DNA from: Rhodospirillaceae bacterium
Lineage (GTDB): Bacteria > Pseudomonadota > Alphaproteobacteria > Kiloniellales > DSM-21159
Reading direction: 5' to 3'
NCBI GenBank assembly: GCA_006969625.1
Contig: CP030885.1
Coordinates: 1,488,001-1,552,000, forward strand
Length of the DNA stretch: 64,000 nt
Shown: one piece after another, positions 26,015 to 33,679 of the stretch
Layout of the letters: each line of letters opens with the position of its first letter
Numbering within the stretch: the stretch's first letter is position 1
Made by a program: the position numbers and the translations under genes
The notes under the pieces: generated by a model
The model's database searches: none
What the model was told of the DNA's origin: nothing
The model's input: the letters and a program-made list of their open reading frames with translations, nothing else

Positions 26015-26560
26015 ATGCGGCTGGTAAGAACACGGCAGGCCTCCCACCTTACCGGCCTCTCGACGAACCAACTTCGCGAGTGGACGAGTAGACGCGCGCT
26101 CATTCCCGCCGACGTCCCTCCGAAGAGCCAGGGGTCGCCGGCCCGGTATTCCTGGCAAACAATCTTGCTGCTTCGGATCGCCGTCACGTTGCGCGACCGT
26201 TTTCACCTCGAATTGCAAGCCCACCGTCAGGTCCTTGCGAGCTTGCATCAGAGCCTGCGCACCACGTCTTTCCTCTCTCTCTGGGGAAAATCGCTCGCCA
26301 TCGATACCGATCAATGCTGGTCGTGGATTGACGATGCGGATCCCAGCCAGGTTATGGGCGATGCGATCCTCGTTCGTCTATCGCCGCATCTCGACGCGCT
26401 CTCGCAGGATTTCGCGCTGCCTCGGCCTTCGAGGGCGCCGGGTCAACTTGATCTCTTCCCGGCAAGCGCGATTGACGGATCACCACCTCCTGTTTCCGAT
26501 GCCGCTCCACCCGCCCCACATCGGGCGCGAGCCACACGAACGCGCCGGAGGTCGGCGTGA
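26015..26560 (+). CDS. MerR-like DNA-binding regulator of the restriction-like operon
   Basis: 181 aa from ATG 26015 with GGGAGG upstream. The N-terminal helix-turn-helix RTRQASHLTGLSTNQLREWTSRRALIP, followed by SPARYSWQTILLLRIAVTLRD, has the layout of MerR-type winged helices. There is no typical C-terminal effector domain; the end is a Pro/Ala/Arg-rich tail. Its stop overlaps the methylase GTG (GTGA), so it is made together with the methylase. It probably controls the operon as C-proteins do in other restriction-modification systems, by analogy only. Confidence 0.7.
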   Translation: MRLVRTRQASHLTGLSTNQLREWTSRRALIPADVPPKSQGSPARYSWQTILLLRIAVTLRDRFHLELQAHRQVLASLHQSLRTTSFLSLWGKSLAIDTDQCWSWIDDADPSQVMGDAILVRLSPHLDALSQDFALPRPSRAPGQLDLFPASAIDGSPPPVSDAAPPAPHRARATRTRRRSA

Positions 26561-29500
26561 GCAGTCTGGCATTCAAGAAAGCCCTGGAAGCGACGGGCTA
26601 TCTATCCCCTGCCGGAAAGCCGGTGCTGGGGTTGGTCACCGCTGGCGACCCGGCTTCGGCGAACATGAAGAAGGTCTTCGTCGATGATCGGGTCGGTTTG
26701 AATGCCGACGCCGTGTTCACCGCGCAGAGCTCCGTCACAAGCATCTTCAAGGACGCAGGCACGAACGAGCCTAGCGCCGCTGATCTGCAGCGATGGCATG
26801 AGGCTGCATGGAACGTGGGGGTCGCACCACTTCTATGGATCATTACGCCCACCGAAGTGCGCCTCTACAATTGCTATGCGTCGCGCGCGGACCGGCCCGA
26901 CGAGACCGCGCCGAGGCCCCTTGACAACTTCTCGCTACAGTCTGTCGAGCGACTTCGTCTTCTCGATTCGATGTGCGGCCGACTGGCGACCGAGACCGGC
27001 GCCTTTTGGTCAAGCGCCATTGGAACCAAGATCAACCGCCAGCATCGTGTGGACCGCGAGCTTTTAGAGGAGATCAGCGCCCTCGAAGATCTGCTTACGG
27101 GCTCCGCATCGCCATTACGCCATGGACAGGCCGCCGGCGACATGCCGAGAGAGATCGCCCAGCGCTTCATCGGCCGGTGCATCTTTACGTGGTATCTGCT
27201 CGACCGCGGAATCGCGCAGCCGTTCCTGCCGAAATCGCTTCCTCCAGATTTGAGCAAGATTTTCGGCTCCACGGCCACCGCCTTTTCCCTGTTCAAATGG
27301 CTGCGCAAGACGTTCAACGGCGATCTGTTCCCGATGGATGATCCGGGCGCCGAGCGCGAACATCTGACAGACCAACATCTCGCGCTATTCCAGGATTTCG
27401 TCGAAGGGCGCAGCCTGGTCGCCTCACGCCGAGGCCAGGCACGCCTCTTCAGGTTCCGGTTCGATGCAATCCCGGTCGACCTCATCAGCTCGATCTACCA
27501 GCAGTTTGCACGATCGGCGGCAGAGGACGAGGCCGCCTCCCAAGGACTGCACTATACGCCGATCGAACTCGTCCACCTGACTCTCGATCCCGTTTTCGAG
27601 CAGTTGCCGGCGCATGCGCGCATCATCGATCCCACCTGCGGCTCCGGGGCCTTTTTGGTGGAAGCGTTTCGCCGGCTCGTTTGGCGGGCGACGCAGGGAC
27701 GCCCGGCCAGCCGGGAAGTCGTCCGGAACATTCTCTATACGCAGCTGTTCGGAATCGACATCAATCGGTCGGCGCTCGGCATTGCCGCGTTCAGCCTCTA
27801 TCTTGCCGCGCTCGAACTCGACGAGCAGCCGATCAACGATGTCCGCGATCTGAAGTTCGACCATCTCATCGACACCACCCTGTTCGAGGCGGACACGATC
27901 GATGAGGCACTCCCGGCGAAGCTGACCGATAGCGCATTCGATGCCGTCGTCGGCAATCCGCCCTGGACCTTCGTTCGGCGCGCCGGCGGGTCGCGGCCGC
28001 GGCAGTCGGGTCAAACCAACACCCTGCGTCCGCGGCGCAGCCCCGACCAGGCGTTTCTGAGCGTCGCCGCCGATCTGGCGGGCGGGAGCGGCCGCATCGG
28101 CATGGTGATGAAGGCCACGCCGTTCTTTTCGAAAGACGTCCATGCCGTGGCGGCGCGCTCCGCTCTTCTGGAGCGCCTGGCGCCTGTCGCCCTGGTCAAT
28201 CTCTCTTTTCTGCGAAAGGAAGGGCTCTTCCCCGATGCGACCGGGCCGGCACTGCTCTTCTTTGCACGCTGTGCCTTGGCATCGGCACCCGACCAGATGC
28301 TCGTCGGCTCGATACCCTGGACGCCGGATTTCAAGCGCACCGGAGTTTTTCATTTCGGGCCGGCCGAAATACGTGCCGTGCCATTGATGCGCGTCCTAGA
28401 AACGCCGACCGTTCTGAAGGCGGCAACCTTCGGAACGGTTCGCGATGGGTGGTTAATCGGACGTCTGGAGCATGAGTTCCCTACGCTCGACGAGGTTCTG
28501 ACATCAATCGGCATCCGCAAGCGCGTCAATCGCGGGCAGGGCTATAAGGTCAACGGAGCCGAACAAACGGTCAGTCCGTCCGACTATTTCGACCTATCTG
28601 TCTTGACGCCGGACGTTTTCAAACCGTTTCGCCTGAAACGGCGGGAGTTGAAAAAGTTTGAACACCGCACGCTGCATCGAACACGCAACCGGTCGATCTT
28701 TCGGGGGCCGCTCCTGGTATGCCTGAAAGCGGGGTCAGATGCGGGTGCCGAGCGAGGGCGGTTCAGCGCTGCCGTTCATACAGGCGATGTCCTCTACACA
28801 CAGAATTTCTTTGGTGTGTCATTCCGAGGCGCTGACACTACTTTTGCTTATGTTCTGTCCGGCATCCTAAACTCTAGCGTCACGGTCTTTCAGCTCGCTT
28901 TTGGAGGACCGACTTGGGGATTAGAACGTCCCACGGTCGAACCGCACGATCTGCTCTCACTCCGTATCCCTTCCCTGTTTTCCGCTGACGAACGAATCCT
29001 TAACGCGGTGGTCGAGACCGAGAAACAAGCCGCGGCCGACCCCGAGGACAAGGACAATCTCCGCAAGCTCGATGAAGCAGTATTCGACCTTTACGACCTT
29101 GAAGTCGACGAGCGCATCCTGGTTCGCGACAGCGTCGCGCGAGCACGATACCTCATCTTCGAAAATCGCGCCGAACGGATCGGCGTGATCAAACCGCCGC
29201 CGTCCGATCTGCTGAGGGCATATGCGAAACAGGTCGTGCGCTCCGTAGACACCTATCTGCGTGCGCGGGGCGAACGCCACCTGGAAGCCATCGTCTACAC
29301 GAAGGGGCTCACGGAAGGGGACCTAGCCGCAGGCGTTCCCGGCATCATCGCTGTACGTTTCGTCATGGCCCCTGGAGCCCCGAAGCGAGGCGCCGTCGTT
29401 CGCGAGGGTGATCCGGCCGATCTCGAGAGGCTCTCCGGACTGCTGCGCGGCCGCTTCGATGCAGACGTGCCGCCTTACCTGAACGAACGACGGCAACTGC

Positions 29501-29640
29501 GCCTGTACGGTCCGGACGATCTGTTCATCCTGAAGCCGAAGGAAGCCCGTTACTGGACTACCACCGCCGGGCTTAACGACGCCGACGTCATTCTCGCCGA
29601 CCACTGGCTCAGAGGGCGAGATGCCGCTTCTTACGCCTGA
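26557..29640 (+). CDS. Large Eco57I/type IIG-like adenine-specific DNA methyltransferase
   Basis: 1027 aa from GTG 26557. The N-terminal about 320 residues are a mainly helical region without a clear nuclease motif (contains PLLWIITPTEVRLYNCY). The methylase core has SAM-binding motif I DPTCGSGAF at residue 358 and catalytic motif IV NPPW at 467-470. That order and form are typical of gamma-class N6-adenine methylases of the Eco57I family. The C-terminal half (about 600-900) is the likely target-recognition region, with VSFRGADTTFAYVLSGILNSS and GPTWGLERPTVEPHDLLSLRIPSLF as landmarks. The last about 130 residues are of unknown role. It overlaps the nuclease gene by 20 bp. Confidence 0.85.
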   Translation: MSSLAFKKALEATGYLSPAGKPVLGLVTAGDPASANMKKVFVDDRVGLNADAVFTAQSSVTSIFKDAGTNEPSAADLQRWHEAAWNVGVAPLLWIITPTEVRLYNCYASRADRPDETAPRPLDNFSLQSVERLRLLDSMCGRLATETGAFWSSAIGTKINRQHRVDRELLEEISALEDLLTGSASPLRHGQAAGDMPREIAQRFIGRCIFTWYLLDRGIAQPFLPKSLPPDLSKIFGSTATAFSLFKWLRKTFNGDLFPMDDPGAEREHLTDQHLALFQDFVEGRSLVASRRGQARLFRFRFDAIPVDLISSIYQQFARSAAEDEAASQGLHYTPIELVHLTLDPVFEQLPAHARIIDPTCGSGAFLVEAFRRLVWRATQGRPASREVVRNILYTQLFGIDINRSALGIAAFSLYLAALELDEQPINDVRDLKFDHLIDTTLFEADTIDEALPAKLTDSAFDAVVGNPPWTFVRRAGGSRPRQSGQTNTLRPRRSPDQAFLSVAADLAGGSGRIGMVMKATPFFSKDVHAVAARSALLERLAPVALVNLSFLRKEGLFPDATGPALLFFARCALASAPDQMLVGSIPWTPDFKRTGVFHFGPAEIRAVPLMRVLETPTVLKAATFGTVRDGWLIGRLEHEFPTLDEVLTSIGIRKRVNRGQGYKVNGAEQTVSPSDYFDLSVLTPDVFKPFRLKRRELKKFEHRTLHRTRNRSIFRGPLLVCLKAGSDAGAERGRFSAAVHTGDVLYTQNFFGVSFRGADTTFAYVLSGILNSSVTVFQLAFGGPTWGLERPTVEPHDLLSLRIPSLFSADERILNAVVETEKQAAADPEDKDNLRKLDEAVFDLYDLEVDERILVRDSVARARYLIFENRAERIGVIKPPPSDLLRAYAKQVVRSVDTYLRARGERHLEAIVYTKGLTEGDLAAGVPGIIAVRFVMAPGAPKRGAVVREGDPADLERLSGLLRGRFDADVPPYLNERRQLRLYGPDDLFILKPKEARYWTTTAGLNDADVILADHWLRGRDAASYA

Positions 29641-30271
29641 TATTCCATTCGGCCAGCCTGCGTTTTCGCTTTCGTCGGATCAGATCGCCACGGTCATCGA
29701 TCTGGTCTGCCGCGGCGCGCAGGAAGCACAGGGGGACATCACGCCCGGGATGCTCGAAGTCCCGACCACGATGATTGTCCGCAAGGCTATCCGACGCGTG
29801 AAGAAAGGCCTGTCGCTCACGAACCTCGAAGTTCGGGGTGAGCATGAACTGGAGAATATGGCGACCAAAGACGCATCCATTCTTGGGCGGATCGACATAA
29901 CCCTCAAGTTCCTGCATCAGTTTGGGAACGAGGACGCCTATGTCGCCGTCGAATGCAAGCGGGTTGGCGCCGGACTGTCGACTCTCAACTCGAGCTATGT
30001 CTCCAGCGGCGTCGATCGCTTCGTCACGGGGCAATATGCCGCCGGCCACGAATGGGGTTTCATGCTTGGATATGTATTGGCTCTGCCCGTCGACTCCGTT
30101 GTCCAGTCCATCAACAAGCGCTTACAAAAATCCTATGGTGACCTCGCCAAGCTGACGCCGAATACAACTCACAAATTATCACTGGCCATCCTCGAAGGTG
30201 CCCTTGCCCAGAAGAACGGCCATACGATCCGAATGAAGCATATCTTCGTTGATATGACTTCGGCAGCGTAG
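29621..30271 (+). CDS. Putative PD-(D/E)XK endonuclease partner
   Basis: 216 aa. It starts 20 bp inside the methylase gene. The segment ILGRIDITLKF has Asp92, and AVECKRV follows with Glu111-Cys-Lys113. This D-x18-ExK spacing is the catalytic signature of PD-(D/E)XK nucleases. With a methylase lacking an obvious cleavage domain, this is the natural restriction subunit. I do not recognise a named family. The coding frame looks complete, ending 13 bp before the target duplication of the downstream IS element. Confidence 0.65.
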   Translation: MPLLTPDIPFGQPAFSLSSDQIATVIDLVCRGAQEAQGDITPGMLEVPTTMIVRKAIRRVKKGLSLTNLEVRGEHELENMATKDASILGRIDITLKFLHQFGNEDAYVAVECKRVGAGLSTLNSSYVSSGVDRFVTGQYAAGHEWGFMLGYVLALPVDSVVQSINKRLQKSYGDLAKLTPNTTHKLSLAILEGALAQKNGHTIRMKHIFVDMTSAA

Positions 30272-30292
30272 ATGTTATCTGGGAGGAATCGC

Positions 30293-30316
30293 GGGAACTA
30301 TCCGGTTGACGTACCA
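30293..30316 (+). repeat. Left terminal inverted repeat of the IS1595-family element
   Basis: Perfect match, inverted, to 32765-32788. The 8 bp before it (30285-30292, GGAATCGC) recur directly after the right end. Confidence 0.92.
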
Positions 30317-30360
30317 AGCCCAACATCTTACATTTGCTCTGTCAGCGAAGGGACGGGCAA

Positions 30361-31287
30361 ATGTGCAAGTTGGACCTCACTAAGCCGATCTATCACGACA
30401 ACGACGCGGCGCGGGAACACCTGGAAAGCCTGCTGTGGCCCCAGGGTCCGGTTTGCCCGCGCTGCGGCGTCATGGAAGACCGGATCACGAAGCTCAAGGG
30501 CAAGAGCACCCGCCCCGGCGTCTACAAGTGCAAGGACTGCCGTAAGCCCTTCAGCGTGACCGTTGGCACCGTCATGGAGCGCAGCAAGGTTCCGCTGTGC
30601 AAGTGGGTGCTGGCCGCTCAACTGATGGCGTCCAGCAAGAAGGGCATGAGCGCCAAGCAGCTTCAGCGCATGATCGGCACCAACTACGAGACGGCCTGGT
30701 TCCTCTTCCACCGTCTGCGCGAATGCGCACTCGATCCGAACCGCGGCCCCGTGGGCGGCGAGAACAAGGTGGTCGAAGCCGATGAGACGTACATCGGCGG
30801 CAAGGCGCGCAACGCCCGCAAGGGAAAGCCGGTCCCTAAGAAGATGGCTGTGTTTTCGCTGGTCGAGCGCGACGGCGAGGTGCGCTCCTTTCGCGTGACC
30901 AACGTCAACGCCAAGACGCTGCGTCCGATCCTGGTCAAGAACGCTAGCCGCAAGTCGTACTTGATGACGGACGAAAGCACCGTCTAACCGACGCTCGGCC
31001 GGGAGTTCTCAGGGCACGGCACGGTCAACCACAGCGCCGAGGAATACGCTCGCGGCGGTTTCTGGTCGACCAACACCGTGGAGTCCTATTTCGCCCTGCT
31101 GAAGCGCGGCGTGTACGGCACCTATCACAACCTCAGCCAGGCGCACCTGCACCGCTACCTCGCTGAGTTCGACTTCCGCCACAACACCCGGAAGCTGAGC
31201 GACGCGGAGCGCGGCGACGCACTGCTGAAAGCCGCCCAGGGCAAGCGGCTCATGTATCAACAACCTCGTGACGCCGCAGACGCCTAA
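30361..31287 (+). pseudogene. IS1595-family transposase interrupted by one TAA codon
   Basis: 308 sense codons plus an internal TAA at 30985-30987, in one uninterrupted frame. The N-terminal zinc ribbon (CPRCG and CKDC about 30 residues apart) is followed by KMSAKQLQRMIG-type helices and the ISXO2-like DDE domain: VVEADETYIGGK carries the first acidic residues, and after the stop GFWSTNTVESYFALLKRGVYGTYH carries the last Glu. Family members usually have Tyr at the stop position (TAT/TAC to TAA would be one change). Both halves are otherwise clean, so the loss is recent. Readthrough or reinitiation cannot be excluded. Confidence 0.88.
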
Positions 31288-31376
31288 GACGAAGACCCGC
31301 GCTTTCCTTCGGTGGCGGAAGAATCGACTCCGATAGCGCTAGCGGCTAGGATTCACCCCTAATACGGGAGGGAGAA

Positions 31377-31889
31377 ATGGCCGGTGAACTCTTTGCTGGA
31401 CTGAGCGCGTTCAAGTCCATGTTCGATTTGGCGAAGGGACTGAAGGAACTGGACGATTCCGCCACCCGCAACGCGGTCGCCATAGAGCTTCAGGAAAAGA
31501 TCCTCGCCGCACAGGCGCAGCAATCGACGCTGATTGAGCGCGTAAGCGAGCTTGAAGCACAGGTTGCTGCCTTTGAAAAATGGGAAACTGAAAAGCAGCG
31601 CTATGAGCTTTGCGCTATCGCCGATGGGCAATACGCCTACGCGTTGAAAGAAGAGGCCAGCGCGAGCGAACCACCGCATTTGCTGTGTGCAAACTGCTAC
31701 GCCGACAATCGTAAGTCGATCCTCCAGACGGAAACGCGTGATCCTGGTCGGCATAAGGTCCTCTTTTGTCAGCATTGCGATAGCGAAATGTTTTCGCCAG
31801 AGACAGGCGGAAGGGGTGAGCGCCATCGGCCCAGCCATCAAAACAGGCAGGCCGGATCTTGGGTAAGCGGTAGGCGCGGCTCACGATGA
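31377..31889 (+). CDS. IS passenger: coiled-coil protein with CxxC zinc ribbon
   Basis: 170 aa, ATG preceded by GGGAGGGAG. The first 70 residues form an amphipathic/coiled-coil stretch (LQEKILAAQAQQSTLIERVSELEAQV). Then comes LLCANCYADNRKSILQ and later FCQHCDSEMF, two CxxC knuckles that could bind one zinc. The C-terminus (from about 145) is basic and poorly structured. It resembles small proteins often found in phages and islands of proteobacteria; function unknown. It lies inside the IS1595-family element. Confidence 0.65.
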   Translation: MAGELFAGLSAFKSMFDLAKGLKELDDSATRNAVAIELQEKILAAQAQQSTLIERVSELEAQVAAFEKWETEKQRYELCAIADGQYAYALKEEASASEPPHLLCANCYADNRKSILQTETRDPGRHKVLFCQHCDSEMFSPETGGRGERHRPSHQNRQAGSWVSGRRGSR

Positions 31890-32072
31890 CGCCGCAGCAG
31901 CACACCGGCCCGACGCCTTCCCGTCCTTCTCATTCTGTGACTGCGGTTGCTTGTCCTTGTCGCGCTCTCTCGGGGGGCGCGGTTGAGGCGGCGTTTTGAG
32001 CAGCCGACGCAGCAGGTCGTCGCGGCGCTGTTCCTCGTCATTCGCCACGTCGCTATGTTCCTTTCTATCCAT
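31881..32072 (-). CDS. IS passenger: small basic hypothetical protein
   Basis: 63 aa. The segment RRDDLLRRLLKTPPQPRPPRERDK resembles short conserved proteins of alphaproteobacteria that carry an LLKTPP block, as I recall them; the function is unknown and the call rests on that pattern. It overlaps the end of the zinc-ribbon gene by 9 bp on the opposite strand and diverges from the 32087 gene. Confidence 0.5.
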   Translation of the reverse strand: MDRKEHSDVANDEEQRRDDLLRRLLKTPPQPRPPRERDKDKQPQSQNEKDGKASGRCAAAASS

Positions 32073-32086
32073 ACTCGGAACATACC

Positions 32087-32647
32087 ATGAGCGATCACAC
32101 GCCCCAACTTCGCAGAGCGCTCAAAGTCAGCCCGGACTTCGCTACGTCGCTCGGCTACTTCCTCATTTCTTTTTCTCGCTGCGAAGAAGCAGTAAACCAC
32201 GCGATATGGGCGTTGCTTAAGATTCAAAGCCACGATGGCGGCCTTGAGGTTGTGAGCGCCATCCGTGATTTCGGTCAGCGCATGATGCTGCTGAATCGCC
32301 TTAGCAAGCGGCTCTTGCCTACCGACGTTCAGAAGGATGAACTCAGCCGTGTGCTGAGCGCTGTAACCTTCCTCAACGATGAACGCGTCAATCTGGTTCA
32401 CGGCGAATTCCAAAGGGCACCCGCCGCCAGCGACCAAGCGTCCGTGTTTCGAACGATGGCGCAAAAAAGCTCGGTCGACAGGCGAATAAGTCAGTACTCG
32501 AAGGAATTTTTGACTGAACTAGCCCTGTACGGCCTCACCACTGAGAAGGCGCTGGCTACTTTCAGGAAGAACGTCCTGAACGGCACGGCCGACGAGCTTC
32601 CATCGCTCGATAAACGTCCCGAGCGGCATCCTCCGGACGCTCGGTAA
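32087..32647 (+). CDS. IS passenger: helical hypothetical protein
   Basis: 186 aa, predicted mostly helical. Notable segment: FSRCEEAVNHAIWALLKIQ, then LNDERVNLVHGEFQR, which has the Rx4H-like spacing seen in some HEPN-like helical proteins (R at ERVNLVH). That is a loose resemblance and no family is claimed. It sits near the right end of the IS1595-family element and starts 14 bp after the divergent small gene. Confidence 0.6.
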   Translation: MSDHTPQLRRALKVSPDFATSLGYFLISFSRCEEAVNHAIWALLKIQSHDGGLEVVSAIRDFGQRMMLLNRLSKRLLPTDVQKDELSRVLSAVTFLNDERVNLVHGEFQRAPAASDQASVFRTMAQKSSVDRRISQYSKEFLTELALYGLTTEKALATFRKNVLNGTADELPSLDKRPERHPPDAR

Positions 32648-32747
32648 CGCCGTAGTTCAGCAAAACCTCAAAGCCGCTGGCCACCATTTCCGGCGTAATT
32701 TCGATTCCCCGTTCGACTTCACACTCTGGCGCTGGCCTGTCGCCCAC
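32562..32747 (-). CDS. IS passenger: small hypothetical protein at the right end
   Basis: 61 aa with the block ITPEMVASGFEVLLNYGVTERPEDAARDVYRAME, a pattern common to short proteins of rhizobia-like genomes. It overlaps the end of the 32087 gene antiparallel and starts 18 bp inside the right inverted repeat, so it would be read leftward from the element's end. No function known. Confidence 0.5.
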   Translation of the reverse strand: MGDRPAPECEVERGIEITPEMVASGFEVLLNYGVTERPEDAARDVYRAMEARRPCRSGRSS

Positions 32748-32764
32748 AATCTATATCCTGTGTC

Positions 32765-32788
32765 TGGTACGTCAACCGGATAGTTCCC
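32765..32788 (-). repeat. Right terminal inverted repeat of the IS1595-family element
   Basis: Perfect 24-bp inverse of 30293-30316, followed by the second copy of the 8-bp duplication GGAATCGC (32789-32796). Confidence 0.92.
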
Positions 32789-32914
32789 GGAATCGCTTAC
32801 AACGCGAATATTCGAAACGCCTCTATACGGCGACAAAAAATTGAACAAAAACCGTGATGCACAAATCCAGTGTGTGAGAGTGGTGCAGGAAGTAATGTAA
32901 AGTTGAAGGTAGAT

Positions 32915-33226
32915 TTACAGATTATCCAAATTCAATTTGGATCTATGATTTGCAAGACGAATTTTGACTTTTTCGATATCCCGCTTAATTTGTATGATTC
33001 GATCTTGCGTGGCCTCGATGTGTTCGTCAACTATGCCCATGGCGTTAGCATTTTTGGTCACTGGATCATACATTAAGGTTTCGAGTTTGCTGGATTGAGT
33101 AGACAGCTCGTCAAGTTCGGCTTCCAGCGCAAACCGTTGCTGCACAAGGTCGTATTCTTCATCATCCATTGAGGCAACAGCGCGCATGCCTTTGCGAAGA
33201 CGGTCGAGTCGGCGAGATTTTGACAT
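32915..33226 (-). CDS. Small coiled-coil hypothetical protein
   Basis: 103 aa from ATG 33226 (an ATG 42 nt earlier exists). Highly charged and helical: DEEYDLVQQRFALEAELDELSTQSSKLETLM, then HIEATQDRIIQIKRDIEKVKIRLANHR, which should form a coiled coil. Base composition is AT-richer than the host. It stands alone between the IS element and the helicase operon; function unknown. Confidence 0.55.
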   Translation of the reverse strand: MSKSRRLDRLRKGMRAVASMDDEEYDLVQQRFALEAELDELSTQSSKLETLMYDPVTKNANAMGIVDEHIEATQDRIIQIKRDIEKVKIRLANHRSKLNLDNL

Positions 33227-33679
33227 CTGAGCCTCACAGTGATTTCGCGATGATTCTACACGAAGCATGGAAGCAGCATAGCCGTGCGGCGTCCGCTATC
33301 GGCCTGAATGCCCGCATGATCCGGTACTGACTGAGCTCTTGCCGGGCTGCCTGGGGTTGAGATTGGAAGCAATGGTAGAATACTCGCGTCAGCTGTTCTC
33401 CTGCCGTCCTTCGCCGACCATGTCATTTGCTCCGATTTCGGAAGCCGATCACGTGACCCCCCGTCGCGGCGACATGAACTTCTCCGACGGCGTCCACTCT
33501 AAGGGGCTTCGCCCCTCGCGCCTCCAAGCGCCGTCAGCGGCAGGCCAGGCCGCGTTTGACGCATGGCCGTGGTCCACGCGTCCTCCGCAGCCTCGGCCCG
33601 CTCTACGGCGCTTTCCGTTGCTACCCCCAGTCTCGCCGACGGGCAGGCGGTCAGGCCAGGGCCTGACCGCCTGCTTCGA
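33227..33679. other. Gene-free segment between coiled-coil gene and helicase
   Basis: Short overlapping frames on both strands without family resemblance. The only strong structure is the hairpin at 33643-33674. A high-GC stretch at 33490-33640 could be decayed coding sequence behind the helicase. Confidence 0.4.
33643..33674 (-). terminator. 15-bp hairpin directly after the RecD2-like helicase
   Basis: Perfect arms 33643-33657 and 33660-33674 begin 5 bp past the helicase stop (33680-33682) on the minus strand. No T-run follows, so it may act as a stable 3' end or a Rho-assisted stop for the six-gene recombinase operon. Confidence 0.6.

Larger units (their letters stand above)
30293..32788 (+). 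mobile_element. IS1595-family element with passenger genes, 2,496 bp
   Basis: Perfect 24-bp terminal inverted repeats at 30293-30316 (beginning GGGAACTATCCGG) and 32765-32788. They are flanked by identical 8-bp direct repeats GGAATCGC at 30285-30292 and 32789-32796, the duplication length expected for IS1595. Contents in order: a transposase with one in-frame stop, a coiled-coil/zinc-ribbon gene, a small minus-strand gene, a second plus-strand gene and a small minus-strand gene. The intact ends and duplication suggest a fairly recent insertion just behind the nuclease gene. With its own transposase broken, further movement would need help in trans. Confidence 0.9.

Noticed and set aside
32870-33076. 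68-codon plus-strand frame opposite the coiled-coil gene
   Set aside because: It is the antisense of a better, charged helical protein on the minus strand.
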